From positions 248,001 to 312,000 of the forward strand of contig QANZ01053660.1 in the NCBI GenBank assembly GCA_003254925.1: DNA of 64,000 nucleotides, read 5' to 3'. The notes below the pieces were generated by a model, which worked only from the letters and a program-made list of their open reading frames with translations, was not told where the DNA came from and made no database searches. This stretch comes from Chamaecrista fasciculata. Taxonomy: Eukaryota; Streptophyta; Magnoliopsida; Fabales; Fabaceae. Made by a program: the position numbers and the translations under genes. Positions 33,801 through 45,248 of the stretch are shown here, one piece after another. How positions within the stretch are numbered: position 1 is the first letter of the stretch; the number at the start of each line of letters is the position of its first letter.

Positions 33801-36800
33801 CATTAGCCCAGTTAGCTGACACGTCAGCTTTTTCCATCAATCTAATTAACATAATTGGAGTTTAGGGTATAATTGACAACAATGTGAAACGTTAGGGGCA
33901 TAACTGACACAAAATAAACGTTGGGGGCATTACTGAAACTGGCCCCAAACATTAGGGGCACTAACAGGTGTTTTGCTCACACAATTGTAAAATAAAATCT
34001 GATGATAATAAAAATCATAAATTCTAATTACAAAAATAAAAATAAATAATCTAATAGCAAATATCTTGAAAGACATCTTATATAAAATATTAGTTAAAAT
34101 GCCATATCTCAACAAAGTAGATGACTGTAGTTTCTCTTTCAAACCAATCTCTTTAAAATTTTCTTTTTGTTTTTTCTCAACTTTCTCTACTTTATCACTT
34201 AAATCTGTTTTTGTCATCCTAGTTTGCGGTCATACATATGAAAGTGCGGCTATAGTGTGAGAATCTCTTGCATGTTTCCTTGACCTCTCCGATTTTGTTT
34301 TATTTAAGGCCAAATTGGGAAGGTGGTCAGTATGATGGTGATGATAACAAGCGATTTGATGCACTACGATTGGCCATTGACTTGGGAGCTGATTACATTG
34401 ATGTTGAACTTAAGGTTACTTTTCCTTTCTTCATTTATGCATGCAACAAAACCATTCCAATGAGCCAAAATATTTTCTTACTTAGTTTTGACAACTAGGA
34501 AGAATTAATCTGTGTTTATATTGTAATTAGTTAGCTTTAACTATTGTCAACATTATAGATAGCATCATCTGTGTACACCTGTCCTTTATTTACATCACTC
34601 TATTGTACAACTGTATTCTGTATACGTCATTTTGTAACAGACTTCTGTTATAAAACATTCGTTCTATTTCTCATAAGCTATATATGCTATTTGTTTACCT
34701 GTACCACAATTTACAAATTAGTCATTTTTCTTATGATGCTGTAAAAAAAACTATATCCCAAGTTTCTGGTTCAATTTCAAGTCTTTGCATAAATATTTAA
34801 GGGTAAAATACAGGAAAGATACTTGTGGTTTGGCCTAATCTCACTTTTATGACGTGTGGTTTCAAAAGTTGCACATAAGGTACCTGTGTGTTTCGCCGTT
34901 AAACAGAAGCAGTACTTGTGATGCAAGGAGAAAGGGTTGTTTTGCTATTTTGGACAAATTTGGGGGAGCAAAAAAGTAATTCTGATGCAAGGAGAAAGAG
35001 GCTAGATCCATAGTATTGCCCAAAAACATTTAAATTCTTTCAAAACAGTCCCTAAAACTCAAAAGTTCTAGAAATAGAGATTTTTGAAAAAAATTATATT
35101 GTTGGATTCATTGAAAATAGTAGGTTCCAAATATATATTTTCCTTTCAAAAATATTATATCTATAATTTATTATTTCTTACTCAAAAGTGTCTTATAATA
35201 AAATTAAAATGAAACACGGATAAAATTTTTTTGTCAGGTTGCTCTCAAAATTTAACCACAAGCTCATAAGGACTTCTAGATTAACTACACAATTTACTTT
35301 TAAGTCAAATGCTAAGTCTAATGTCTAACATGGTACCTTGGGGTATTACAGAAACCCTCTTCGATCTGCAATTTCAACAACTCTAATTTCATCAAATCAA
35401 ATTAGAAACCCTAAATCTTTGAAATTGCTTCAAAATCCGCCGAGAAATTTGGAGATGATAATTCGGGTGATTTCTGATTAATGTATATCTATGTGTGTGT
35501 GTGTGTTATTTCTGATTTAATTTGATGAGCGGAATTTGAAATTCGTATGAGAAATGAGGGTTTGTTGAGTTTATGGGAAGAAGATGATGATGAAGATGAA
35601 GAGAGTGTTGGGTTTCATCGTTTAATGTTCAAAATATGAAGCTAATATGTAGTTCAAGCTTCAGCAAAACCACAGGTACTTAATGTGCAACTTTTGAAAC
35701 CACAAGTACTACTTTTTTCGTCAAAAATTTAACGGAAAATTACACAAGTACTGCTTCTGTTTAACGGCGAAACACAAGTACCTAATGTGCAACTTTTGAA
35801 ACCACACGTCATAAAAGTGAGATTAGGCCAAACCACACGTAGCTTTCCTGTATTTTACCCAATATTTAATGATAAGACTTTCTTTAGAAATTCTTCTGCT
35901 GCTTGCCATTTATATCTATGAAACAATTAATTCTGTATCTCATTTTAGCTCTCTTCTCCCTTGTTGATAAATCTAGATATCGTATTTATATGATTATTTG
36001 CTAACTGATTATTCTGTTTCTTCCACCATTCCAAAGGTTGCTCATGAGTTCTATAACTCCATTCGTGGAAAGGAAATCAAGAAAACTAAAATCATTGTTT
36101 CGTCTCACAACTACGAGAACACACCATCAGCTGAGGATCTTGCCAACCTTGTGGCAAGGATACAAGCAACTGGGGCTGACATAGTGAAGATTGCAACAAC
36201 TGCCTTGGAGATCACTGATGTCGCACGAATTTTTCAAATAACAGTGCATTCTCATGTAAGCTGTTTATGTAGTCTTTGGTCATAGTAAATTTGTTACTAT
36301 TTTGACAAATATAAACTTAATCTGCTTCAAAAATAATCTGTTTTCACTAAAATATCATGTTAGTTGGAAGGAGAAGGTTGATGTTTTAGTTGTTCACCTA
36401 ATATCATCGGACTTAACAAGGATATTAAAGATAGAGATAATTTGAAGTTGGTTAGGAACTAAATTTCTTGTGGTTGATGTGTTGTCAAATTGCAGCTTCA
36501 AAGAAAGAGGGTCTGATAATGTAACCTCCCCAACATGCACACATAAGAGAAAGAAAAAAAAAAAGGGGGGGGGGGGGNNNNNNNNNNNNNNNNNNNNNNN
36601 NNNNNNNNNNGGGGGGGGGGGAGGTGGAGTAAACTAACAATTTGGTTCCTGAATAATCATTGAGTTGACAACTCGGTCCTGAAAGATTGAAATATACAAT
36701 TTAGTCCTTGAAATATCAAAATAATATACTAATTAGTATAGAGTTTTAATCTTTCAGAGACTAAAAAGTATACTCACTGTTTTGATATTTCAATGACTAA

Positions 36801-39800
36801 ATGTGTATTTTAATCTTTCAGGGACCGAGTTGTTAGCTCGGTAATCTTTGGGGACCAAATTGTTAGTTTACTCTTTTAGCACTCTGTTTGTATCTTACCT
36901 GTTATAGTAAGGTCAGATTGCATGTACACATGCTTGTTGCTTAAAACTTTATGATGCTAAAAGAGTAAACTAATATTTATGTTTTACTATATCCATTTTT
37001 GTTTTACTATATTGAGTTTTTTCCAATGATGACAAATTATTTATGTTTTACTATAATCTGACTTGCAACACTGATATTTATGTTTTACTATATTGAGCTT
37101 TTTCCAATGATGACAAATTATTATTATCAATGAAATTCCCAGGCTCCAGTTATTGCACTTGCTATGGGTGATAGGGGCTTGATGTCATGTGCACTTTGTC
37201 CAAAATTTGGTGGATATCTCACTTTTGGTACTCTGGAGGGTGGAGTACCAAAAATTAAGGATCTGCTAGATCTATACCATTTCAGACAAGTGGGTCCTGA
37301 TACAAAAGTATATGGAGTTATTGGAAAGCCAATTGGCCACAGCAAATCACCCTTATTGTACAATGAGAGCTTCAAATCAGTTGGTTTTGATGGTGTTTAT
37401 TTGCATTTACTGGTCGATGATGTTTCTAATTTTCTCCAGACTTACTCTTCCACAGATTTTGTGGGATTCAGGTTCTGTCTCCTGACAAAGATTGTTAACT
37501 TTTGTTATCTAATTTTCTCCAGACTATAAAGGCATTGTGGTATCAGTTTCTAGATTCTTTTAACTGCTAATCTACCTTGATGAGTATGTTGAAGAGTAGT
37601 ATATGAAAAATAATATGCTTAGGTAGTGTTAGTTCTTCTGGGACATGGGTTCATTAAAAACAAAAAGGCTTTGCTAGGTAGTGAGGTTTCCAAGCAACAT
37701 TTGAAACCTAGAAAGAGTTATTCAGGTAATTTAAAGGCTCTAGCATTGATTTGGGAAAGCCAATGAGCATGTGAATTATTCATGGGCCTTTATTTTAGTT
37801 CATTATATGGATTAATATGAATGTTTGTAATGTTAAGTCTTGTCTTATGTAAGCTTACATCAAATGTAAAGAGTTGAAGTGGTGTTTCTTTCATATTTCC
37901 ATTTTTTTAGATAGTCTAAACTCTTACACAACACACCACAAGTTGGTCTTAAACATAAATTTGTATTTCAGTGTTTCATTTCCTTACAAGGAAGTTGCAC
38001 TTAAGTGCTGTGATGAGGTTGACCCAGTAGCTAAGGTATTAGATACTTATCTCACATTATAATGCATGCTATCTTATTTACTCTTTTTTTGTACAAATTC
38101 TTTAACTTATCTAACTACAGTCAATAGGAGCTGTGAATTGCATTATAAGGAGATCAACTGATGGGAAGTTGACAGGATATAATACTGATTATATTGGTTC
38201 TATTTCTGCCATCGAGGATGCTCTACGAGGTATTTGTACATTTTGTTAAATATATAGTGAAATATGTAGAATGAGAGAGTAGAATGTGAGATCAACTCAG
38301 ATTGATTTACATAATCAAATTTGATTCACATTTATTGACTACGAACTTCTTGTTGTCATTGTTTTTGGTAAATTTTTTTTGAAGGATGATGTGAACAATT
38401 TCAATGTTTTTGCAGGTAAGGGTGGTAGCAACACAACTACCTCACCAATAGCTGGTAAAGTGTTTGTTGTGATAGGAGCTGGTGGCGCGGGGAAGGCACT
38501 TGCTTATGGTGCAATGGACAAAGGAGCACGGGTCGTGATTGCCAACCGCACTTATGGTAACCTTCACCATTTGCATTCTTTTGGAACACATATTTCTTTA
38601 ACCATGTCTTTGAGAGTGAAAGTGAGCTAGAGTGAGTGAAGGGATTTTGTAACATCTTGTTGATATTCCATTTTGTGAGTTGCAAGCTTCCCTTGTGAAG
38701 AGCTGAAAATGTGATGAACTTCTTTAACCGAACCGATTTCTTTGGAACACAACATTTCTGGCCTAAAAGGGGAAATATTGAAGTAAAAGATCAGCTATAT
38801 GCTTTTGGGAATGATTTTAGTGGTTTAAACCTCGTCAGATGTTTTCTTTTGGTTATAAACTGATATCTTGATCGTTTACTTACGAAAGCAATTCCAATTT
38901 TGTGTACTAGATTTTCTTTTCCCCGTCTATCTTGTTCCGTGGAATAGATAAGTAACTGCATGCAAATACTTGCACCTTTCTGCTATGAAAGCATTGAGGA
39001 ATAGAATATTTCTCATCAACCGATTTTCTTAAGACTACATTCCCATATTACCATACACATAACCACATCAATATCTTCTCATCTCAGTAAACATCAATCA
39101 CAAAAGTATTCATTTCTTTACAGGGTTATTAGTATCATATAATTTAGGACGTATGATGTGTTGTCACTGAAATTGCATTGATTATGTAACTTTTCTGACA
39201 GAGACAGCTACAAGCTATTACCTCCCTGTGATAAATTTGATTTAGACTGGTGTGTCACTTATGTATAGATCGTGCAAAAGAACTAGCTGACCTAGTTGGA
39301 GGAGAAGCTTTAGCCCTTGCTGATTTAGATAATTACCACCCGGAAGATGACATGATTCTAGCAAACACAACAACAGTTGGAATACAACCAAAAGTTGATG
39401 AAACACCTATTTCTAAGGTTTGACTCTTTGATATGATATGCTCCATTGTTATATCAGTTAGGGTCTTGGAATCATGTTATTGGAAGTTTTGAACTTGATT
39501 TCTAGTCTGTTGTTTTATTATGCAGTCAGAATATAGCCAGAATTTTCTACACCATGTTGGCCTTTTTCTTTAAGAAAATATGATTGTTAGTTTTGTGCAT
39601 GGCATCCCTTTTATGTCTTATAAATCTATGACTATGAGATTATTGCTACTTAATTGATAATTCTGTATAATGTAATCCATTTTATCAGGACCTGGCTATG
39701 TTAGGCAAATTGGAAGTAGCTCTCTTACCTATGTCAGAGAAGAGAAAAATGGAACAAATTCTTTAATGCATCCTTGGGAATCTCACATTGTGATAGACTT

Positions 39801-40333
39801 TTGAGAAAAATAAATAATAAACAATGCACTTTTTCATTTTTGTTCAGGCAATGAGGAATTTCTTCATTATGGCTGGAACATGTTTCTGTTCTTGATGAGT
39901 TATTTAGTTTAATATCAGCATGGAGGCACAAAAGTCTCTTGAAAGCATGAGGATTAAATTTGATTTTTATTTATTTATTTTTTTTTGTATTTTTCAGCAT
40001 GCTTTGAAGTATTACTCCCTGGTTTTTGATGCTGTCTACACCCCAAAAATGACTAGACTCTTAAAGGAGGCCGAAGAGTCAGGAGCTATAACTGTAACAG
40101 GATTGGAGATGTTTCTGGGACAAGCATATGAGCAATTTGAGAGGTTTACTGGATTGCCAGGTAATCTAAGTGTAAATTCAGCAAAAATAATTCAATCCAC
40201 TTTCTCATCCTCATCCCTTCTTATATACTTTATTTTAATCTGATTGGTTTCAATGTCTTATTTTCTTTGTCATTCCATTTTTGCATGTGCAGCACCAAAG
40301 GAGCTTTTCAGAAAAATTATGGAAAACTACTAA
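30840..40333 (+). CDS. DQD/SDH: Bifunctional 3-dehydroquinate dehydratase/shikimate dehydrogenase, copy 1 (diverged)
   Basis: Ten exons: 30840-31072, 34309-34414, 36037-36255, 37143-37471, 37972-38035, 38121-38229, 38416-38556, 39269-39417, 39998-40160 and 40293-40333; 517 residues, all in phase. The N-terminal half is type I dehydroquinase (AEIRLDYLK, SSHNYENTPS with the catalytic His, ADIVKIATTA with the Schiff-base Lys). The C-terminal half is shikimate dehydrogenase (GHSKSP, FPYKE with the catalytic Lys302, GYNTDYIGS, VIGAGGAGKALAYG for NADP). In the shikimate pathway it would turn 3-dehydroquinate into shikimate. Oddities: the dehydratase Arg in 'MSR' is Cys202 (37188-37190); the dehydrogenase Thr before the catalytic Lys is Ser298; the linker after LEGGV is six codons short. 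No transit peptide: the start is MMGSISGEIRRRNNNGSLIC. Intron 1 is 3.2 kb because of insertions. It may have an altered reaction or be losing the dehydratase step. Confidence 0.92.
31310..33275. other. Intron-1 insertion in copy 1, unknown AT-rich repeat
   Basis: Compared with copy 2 (junction near 46396-46404), about 1.96 kb is extra between 'cagtaatg' and 'aatgtatagtattatagag'. A line-like text starting 'actaagagggggtgaattgg' near 31520 and an open-frame-poor body of repeated 'aaaacagttcctt' words suggest a repeat seen in other plants, but I found no paired LTRs, clear inverted ends, or coding remains. One ambiguous base lies at 33151. Confidence 0.55.
33454..33976. mobile_element. Foldback element in DQD/SDH copy 1 intron 1
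   Basis: Inverted ends: left GCAAAAGACCTGTTGGTGCC, right GCAAAACACCTGTTAGTGCC on the other strand, extending for about 220 bases with units such as 'taacgtttggggtcagtt'. Copy 2 lacks it. I could not identify a target duplication, so the superfamily is open; its build resembles the Mutator-like foldbacks elsewhere in the window. Confidence 0.7.
34801..35860. mobile_element. Mutator-like foldback element with natural empty site
   Basis: Left end GGGTAAAATACAGGAAAGAT, right end GGGTAAAATACAGGAAAGCT on the other strand; arms about 150 bases, containing 'aaaccacacgt' and 'gttaaacagaagcagtactt'. Perfect 9-base flanks AATATTTAA at 34792-34800 and 35861-35869. In copy 2 the same intron reads straight through with one AATATTTAA (about 47132-47140). 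It therefore inserted after the gene duplication. No coding sequence; the middle has UTR-like text. Confidence 0.93.
36578..36610. other. Assembly gap (33 N) between poly-G runs
   Basis: It is flanked by runs of at least ten Gs on each side. It lies in intron 3 of DQD/SDH copy 1 and touches no exon. Confidence 0.95.
36627..36876. mobile_element. MITE-like inverted-repeat element in copy 1 intron 3
   Basis: About 250 bases with ends GAGTAAACTAACAATTTGGT and its complement, and internal 'gacaactcggtcc' / 'ggaccgagttgttagctc' arms. Same family as 53330-53583. Absent at the matching place in copy 2. The left flank is lost to the assembly gap, so the target duplication cannot be read. Confidence 0.75.
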
Positions 40334-41457
40334 CAAGGTTTGCAAGTGATACCTTAACCACATGGATATAATTGTGTCTCTAGCTTCTCCATTTGTGAAC
40401 AGTATGCTAACCTCATGTGGCATGCTACATTGTCTATGTTCCTCTATTTTCTTAAAAACATGTTTTGTTTTGGCTTTTTAGGAGACATTAACCTGTTTTA
40501 TGGTCAATGAGTGAAGCATGTTAACAGCAGATAATGTTTAGTGAGTGCTTCATTTACTGCTAACTTTGTCCACATATCTGATATATGCTGAGTATTTCTG
40601 TATTTTCTGCTTATTATGCATAGATGTCTTATTCACTGAAAAAGCTGAAGGGATTTTGCCCAGAGAATTGTCGCTGTTGTTTCAAATTCCAAGAAGCAGG
40701 AAGGCCTGCAGTGCTTTCATTCATTGTTTGTAGACTGAGTGTGTAGGTTATGAACATTGGGTTATCATTTTTCTCTCTAAGAGAAAACAATTTCCCCAAT
40801 TTGGTTATCATTTGAAAGGTGAATGGCTTTACTTTAGAGATATTGGCTCTCTGAAGTTATCCCAATGTCTAGTAGTGTTTGTATACCATTGAGTGAATAA
40901 TGCTTATATGTACTGTAACATACCCGTGGTTATCATAACAAATGTATTCCCTTAAAAAGTTTTTGTCTTTATTTTTCTAATTCATCGCGTTTCTCGTTTA
41001 TTTTGGTTCCTCATCACAAGTTGCCAGTGGAAACAATATCAAAAGCAAACAAAACTGAAGTCTAGAAACTGAAGAAACAATTTTAGAGCAAACAATGTCA
41101 ACATGCTAAAATAACAGAAAGGGCTACAATTACTTTGGTTAAGAATTCACTTCAAAGTTGAAACTAGTCGCATCTTCATTATGATTTATGAGCGTTTGAT
41201 GCTCTTTAATAGTAAGAAATTTTGAATTTTTTATCATTAAAATTTATCCATATCTTTCGATTATCCGTGTTAATGGTTTAAGAAAAATTAAATTCTATTC
41301 TGTTAAAAGCGAAACAGTTAAAGTCTCCTAATAAGGTTGATTCTAAAGATCCAACTTCTCCCATGCACTATTATAGCATATTTTTTTTGGCCTGAACTAT
41401 TATAGCATATTGATGGTGAATAAAAAAGTTTATTTGAATTATTTGGATTAAATAAAT
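40334..41457. other. 3' flank of DQD/SDH copy 1
   Basis: No further gene. The sequence runs parallel to 51646-53320 downstream of copy 2, showing that the duplication continues past the gene. Short open frames (for example 40545-40733) are not conserved as frames between the two blocks. Confidence 0.6.
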
Positions 41458-41460
41458 TTA

Positions 41461-42766
41461 GGGCCTGTTTGGGTGGCCATTATATTTTCATTACAATTTC
41501 ATTATCCCAATTTTCATTACATAACTTAAGCTACAGTGCTATATGGGTGTTTGTTTTCCAATTATAAAGTCATTACAAAAATATCATTTCATTACAAACT
41601 CATTCCATTACATATTTCTTATCCAATTACTAACATACCCCTACTCAAATACCTATAATTACCTATATTCTAATACAAATATAAAAAAACTATTTAGCAA
41701 AATAGTAATTTTCAATACCCTCATTTATTACACTTACAACTTTCTCTCTCCACTCATCATTTTTTCTTTTTTCTTCCTCTTTTTCTTATTCACCCCCTCT
41801 CTCTCTCACATATATATTTTATAATTATAATATATATATACATACATTTCGGCCATATATATATATATAATAATATATAAATATTTTTATTTTATAAAAT
41901 ATATTATATTATACTATATATAATTTATAATTTATATTAATTTAAAATAAAATAATTCAACTCATGTTATTTACATTTTAGTCCATGATATAAAATATAT
42001 AATTCAGACGCCAAAAATATACATTTTGGTCTCTCCTCCAGTATATATATGGGTATACGAGAGAGGCAGATAGTGGAAGAAGAGTGGATGGTGCGATGTG
42101 CTCATGCGTGAAGATCAACGGTCATATTATTACCCGCAAAAAGACAAACCGTTTTGATTAATATATAATTTTTGGTCCCACATTTTTTTCGTGGATAACA
42201 TTTTGGTCCTTCAATTTATTTTTTGGAGGAAAGTTTGCAATATAGAAACCCAATTGTTGATGAATGCAATTTTTTACGGGTCAAGAGATATATTTCACTT
42301 TCGTAAGGACCGATTCGTTCAATTTATATAAAATCATAGACCAAATGGTAGGTTTTTAAAAATTTTCATGTTATTTACATTTTGGTCCTTTCATTTCATT
42401 ACATAGTACTACTCCAACCTTCATTACAAATATTCACATCTAGCACAAATTCCGAGACAATTTCATTACCATTTCATTTCATAACCACCACAACCAAAAA
42501 GTCAAAATATTATTTTTTTATTTCTATCTATTTCCATTATCAATTATCAATTCTACCCCTATACAATTTAAAAAAACCATATATTTATTTCAACCAACCA
42601 CAATCATTACATACCCTTTTTCATAATTTCACATCCTATTTTTTTCATTACATCTCAAACTAATCCAAACACCATTTTCATTACATTTTTATTACATAAT
42701 TTTCTCATTACCATTTCATTATATAAAATCATCATTTCATTACCTACTTCTAATCCAAACACACCC
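41461..42766. mobile_element. PIF/Harbinger-like non-autonomous element
   Basis: Ends GGGCCTGTTTGGGTGG and, at the right on the other strand, GGGTGTGTTTGGATTAG, with a TTA on each side (41458-41460 and 42767-42769), as in Tourist/Harbinger elements. Arms are dense in 'cattaca/tttcatta' words. A more ordinary block with 'attttggtcc' text lies between 41.95 and 42.4 kb and could be a nested insertion. No transposase. It sits where block B carries a different element. Confidence 0.75.
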
Positions 42767-42769
42767 TTA

Positions 42770-43298
42770 AATGAGTTGGATTAGATTTTTTTTTTTTTGA
42801 CTGAGAGTTGGATTAGATAGAGTCAAAGTTGTGTTGAACCCATTGGACATTGGGCTAAATTGATCAAAAGTTGGGCTAGATTGAGCTTGTTCATCATAAA
42901 GTTTTCTTCGTGACAAAAAAAAAATAGATTGAGCTGGGTGGAGACAAACTTTATTGTTTTAAGCCTTAGCTGGCATTAATGATATGGTGAGGTGGCGCCA
43001 CCTCACCTCTCCATCAGATTCTTTTTAGTTAAAATTGTGATGTGACAAGATTTTCAGAGTTTTTGGTCAAGGACAAAAACCACTCGTATCTTTGAAAACT
43101 TTAAAATTCTTTGAATTTAAAATGGTAGAGCTTTAGAATTTTCAACTTTTTTAATTTATTCTTAAATAATCTTACTTTTTTAAAAAGATATTAAAAAATT
43201 TTAAGTGAATAAAATTAAAAGTGGAAGAGATTTATCTAATACAATTCAAAACTCAAAAAATTTATATATCAAATTTTAAAAGTCAATGAATTTGTTTT
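42770..43298. other. Gene-free end of block A
   Basis: 'gagttggattag...gggctaaattgatcaaaagttgggc' text parallels 53584-53860 of block B, so the duplicated block reaches at least about 42.9 kb. Nothing else recognisable. Confidence 0.5.
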
Positions 43299-43795
43299 GC
43301 GTAAATTATAATTTAGTACTGTGTAGTTTGACCTCATTCCACTTTGATATCATGTAATTTAAACGTGACACTTTAGTAACTTAAGGTCTAAACCTTTACT
43401 CTTATGGTACCATGAACAATTTTTCCGTTAGTTTTGGAAAAAAATTGGCACGTGACATGCACGTGGGCTCACTGAAACTCAATTTTGTTCAACATTTTTT
43501 CACAACAAAAAATCAAACGCAGGCTTTTCAAAAGTTTTGAATGATTTCGGTGTTGGATGTTGAGAAAGTTTTGAAAGAATTCAGAGCTAGGTTTCGAAAA
43601 ACATGCGTTTGATTTTTATTGTTGTGGTAAAATGTTGGACAAAATTAAGTTTTAGTAAGCCCACGTGCAAGTAACGTGCCAAATTCCGTCTAAAATTAAT
43701 AAAAAAATTGTTCAGATATCAAAAGGATAACGGTGAAAACCTCAACATACCAAAGTTTGAGGTGAAACCAAATAGTGCAAAGGTGTAATTTATCC
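43299..43795. mobile_element. Foldback element, about 500 bases
   Basis: The two halves are imperfect inverted copies: left GCGTAAATTATAATTTAGTA, right GGATAAATTACACCTTTGCA on the other strand, with 'cacgtgggc...ctcactgaaactcaattttg' and its inverse towards the centre. No coding sequence. No convincing target duplication was found. Confidence 0.65.
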
Positions 43796-43835
43796 AAAAT
43801 TTTTTAAAAGTCACTTTGTTTAAGAGTGTTAGTAC

Positions 43836-44025
43836 CTTTTTTTTTTTTGGAGAAAAAAAGTTTAGGTGAGTTGGGTCCCAGGGGCTTAATGCTCTATGAG
43901 CGCTTATAGAGATACTTACAGATCGCCTACCAACAAGACCCTCACATCTGCAGTGGGATTCGAACTCACAACCTTATGAGTTATGAGTTGACTCCTTATC
44001 AACTGGGCCAACCTTTATAAGCAAA
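43836..44025 (-). mobile_element. tRNA-derived SINE with target duplication
   Basis: On the minus strand: a box A-like segment (agttgataaggagt), a box B (gagttcgaatcccact), a body, and an A-rich tail (the T run at 43837-43848). It is flanked by an 11-base direct repeat AGTGTTAGTAC at 43825-43835 and 44026-44036. This combination is diagnostic of a SINE inserted by LINE machinery. Confidence 0.85.
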
Positions 44026-44228
44026 AGTGTTAGTACTTAGTAGTACAATTGAACCTATTTCTTCCTTTATGAAATAAGTCAAACTAAAATTGCTCTTCCA
44101 CCACCGGCACTCTTGCCGTCTCTTGGAACTCCAGCTTTGTCTCTCTCCCCTTATCTTTCTCTCTCAAGTCTGAGTGTTCCGGAGCTGTATACAACTCATT
44201 TTCTTTCCCACTCTCACTTTCAAAGCAG

Positions 44229-44287
44229 CAAATGCTCTGTTGAAGCCACTATTCAATTGAGGGTCCACCAGGTTTTCAAGAGGTAAT
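44229..44287 (+). pseudogene. SYD exon 32 relic at start of duplicated block B
   Basis: About 59 bases match SYD exon 32 at 22969-23024 (aatgctctgttgaagcca; gagggtccaccaggttttca) with a short insertion and substitutions. They run straight into sequence matching the SYD 3' flank from about 28636 onward. The relic therefore joins exon 32 to the 3' flank, lacking about 5.6 kb. It has no function; it shows that SYD's 3' end was part of the duplicated unit. Confidence 0.85.
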
Positions 44288-45248
44288 GGCAAAGGTGAGT
44301 GAGTATTTTTTTGGGTCTAAATTATGGTACACTTTGAATAGAGGTAGGAAAAAAACAATTGAAAATATACTCACCAATTGTACATAATTTTGTTTTTTTT
44401 TTTTGGGCCCAGAATTGTACATAAAATTTGTTAATAAAAAGACATTTTGCCGAATCATATAATGGAGCCGTGTGGGGACGTGTGTGGGGAATGGTAGTTG
44501 GGCTGGCCATTTTGTTGATTTGTTAGTTGAGTCTTTCTCGCAGCCTTTAAATACTTTTCTGAAACCACATTCAAAAATTCGTATAATTGAACAACTCCAT
44601 AAAGATTTTGTCGTGAACTCTAAAAAAACATTATGCGTAATGTGTCATCCAATGGTAGTTCCGTGGCTTATCCAAACCAGATTATTGTTGAATGAATAAT
44701 GTTGGTTCTTTTAATTTTAGAGTTGTAAAACATAAATGATTTGTAACGATACATAATTGATAACGTCGACAAAAGTTAACAAAATGAATGTAAAGGTTAT
44801 TGAGATTTAGATAACCAAAGTGTAGCAATTTCGTGAATTACGATTACATTGTAAGGAGAGGACCAGCTTTGATGATTAAAGTTAATATTGTTAAGAGAAT
44901 TTTGACCGTGTCGTCTTTAAATCAATAATATTAGTTATTTTAATTTGAGTTGTAAAACATAAATGATTTGTAATTATACATAATTGATAAGAACGAGAAC
45001 AATTAACAAAAATCAACATATGTAAAGGTTTGGTGTAGCGGTTTGAAAGATGATTCAAGTTCGATCTCTCTCTAAAATCAATATTATTCTGACCATATCG
45101 TCTCTGAGACCCAAATGATATTAATTTTTATCTATACCGATATAGGAAAAAAAAATTCATAATTTAACCCAAAAAAATTTTGAGATTTAGATATTAAACA
45201 ATAAATATAAAACCTTAAATATTATTCAATTCACATCAAATCAGCAAC
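44288..45248. other. Block B upstream sequence
   Basis: 44292-44690 parallels 28636-28920 and then the region before copy 1 (ttccgtggcttatccaaacc, as at 30700). 44700-45240 is AT-rich with repeated words (gagttgtaaaacataaatga twice, at about 44722 and 44948). No gene. Confidence 0.6.

Noticed and set aside
41543..42663. Frames of about 93 residues in the 41.5-42.7 kb region
   Set aside because: They are translations of 'cattaca' repeats in a transposon arm.
44472..44699. 75-residue frame upstream of DQD/SDH copy 2
   Set aside because: The matching region of block A has no equivalent frame; it is duplicated non-coding flank.
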